This document shows, piece by piece, positions 63,422 through 64,000 of a stretch of 64,000 nucleotides of DNA. The DNA is taken from the NCBI GenBank assembly GCA_026826555.1, contig JAKSZT010053764.1, positions 34,720,357 through 34,784,356 of the forward strand, written 5' to 3'. A program made the position numbers and the translations under genes. The notes under the pieces were generated by a model. The model made no database searches, was not told the DNA's origin, and saw only the letters and a program-made list of their open reading frames with translations. The stretch comes from Tolypeutes matacus (Eukaryota; Chordata; Mammalia; Cingulata; Chlamyphoridae). The stretch's first letter is position 1. Each line of letters starts with the position of its first letter.

Positions 63422-63425
63422 TCAG

Positions 63426-64000
63426 ATGATGTAATTTTTTTTCTCCCTCAGAACCCTGGATAATTTTCTGTAAGTGATATTTATGTTAGTCCTATTTTCT
63501 AGATTAAAATAATTATATTTAAAAGTTCTATTACTGTATGATATCGTGAAATTTTAACACTGTATTACAACACATACATGTTTTTTCTTCTTGACTGATT
63601 AAATTGCTAACCTACCACCTTTGCATACTTTGCTCTCTACTTTTTGAGGAATCCTTGGGAAATACTCATTTAATTCAGCATCTGATGTAAGGACACACAG
63701 TCCTCCCAATCAGGACACTTGTTCATATCATAATTCTAACATTTTGTAAAGCTACCTTTAAAAATAACAGTCAAGTTAACAGGAGAATAAAATTTCAATT
63801 ATCTGCAATTGTTTTATATGAAATAAGGATACTCTATAACCACTTAACTCACTATTATAAAACTATTTTTTCATATTTATTGATATGAAGCAGAAGAAAG
63901 AAATTTTAAATCCATCTAGTGTATTTATCATTTCAAATTGTATTTCTATTCTCTTCATAAGATGTACCACTCTAATTTCCAGAAAAGTATAAATGAGGAA
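63426..64000. other. Unique AT-rich DNA
   Basis: Nothing recognised up to the window edge. Confidence 0.5.

Larger units (their letters stand above)
60035..63425 (-). mobile_element. MaLR (MLT1-type) retroelement, reverse orientation, with nested insertions
   Basis: Two MLT1 LTRs in the same reverse orientation flank about 1.65 kb of internal sequence. The right LTR is continuous (62,893-63,421). The left LTR is in two parts (60,035-60,376 and about 61,037-61,238). The internal part (61,239-62,892) has MaLR-type words (for example 'gggcaaaatccctctcc' and 'caatggtgggactgacatagg' first 20 bases) and short reverse frames only. MaLR elements are non-autonomous ERVL relatives. It has no intact genes. 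Confidence 0.75.

Overview
The window looks like AT-rich, gene-poor nuclear DNA from a placental mammal, most probably an armadillo (Xenarthra, Cingulata). The diagnostic evidence is a set of tRNA-derived SINEs of the DAS type, restricted to xenarthrans, in several age classes (5.9, 8.1, 8.9, 11.65, 28.8, 60.8 and 61.4 kb). The two youngest differ by only about four substitutions and have clear target-site duplications. Mammal-wide fossils (MIR, L2, MER5A, MLT1) lie alongside. The species call is inference from repeat families.

No intact, recognisable protein-coding gene is present. Layout: 1-20 kb is mostly unique or old-repeat DNA with MIR and L2 fragments and DAS SINEs. It includes a small CpG-enriched patch (13.5-13.7 kb) and a conserved-looking unique block (14.9-15.5 kb) near a perfect 10+10 bp palindrome at 14,540. 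From 20 to 31 kb there are two solo LTRs, a long old repeat, an eroded L1 carrying a young DAS SINE, and, at 31.2 kb, a decayed C2H2 zinc-finger pseudogene. From 32.7 to 46.6 kb lies an L1 pile-up: an old L1 is split by a younger L1 whose 3' region is itself split by a solo LTR, followed by opposed L1 fragments and a second nested L1. From 47 to 60 kb the DNA is mostly unique, with an old LTR-like element, a MER5A, paired hairpins near 56.6 kb, and the best protein-coding candidate in the window: a short minus-strand frame at 51.5-51.7 kb. It predicts a 54-residue single-span membrane protein ending in a dilysine (KKDE) tail. From 60 to 63.4 kb is a minus-strand MaLR-type (MLT1) retroelement. 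Its left LTR has been split by another LTR, which in turn contains a DAS SINE.

The three solo LTRs of one family (20.4, 30.2 and 37.8 kb) each have a perfect but different 5-bp target duplication, which fixes their ends exactly. Nothing seen amounts to a multi-gene system. The short minus-strand frame and the palindrome/conserved-looking block are the items most worth testing.
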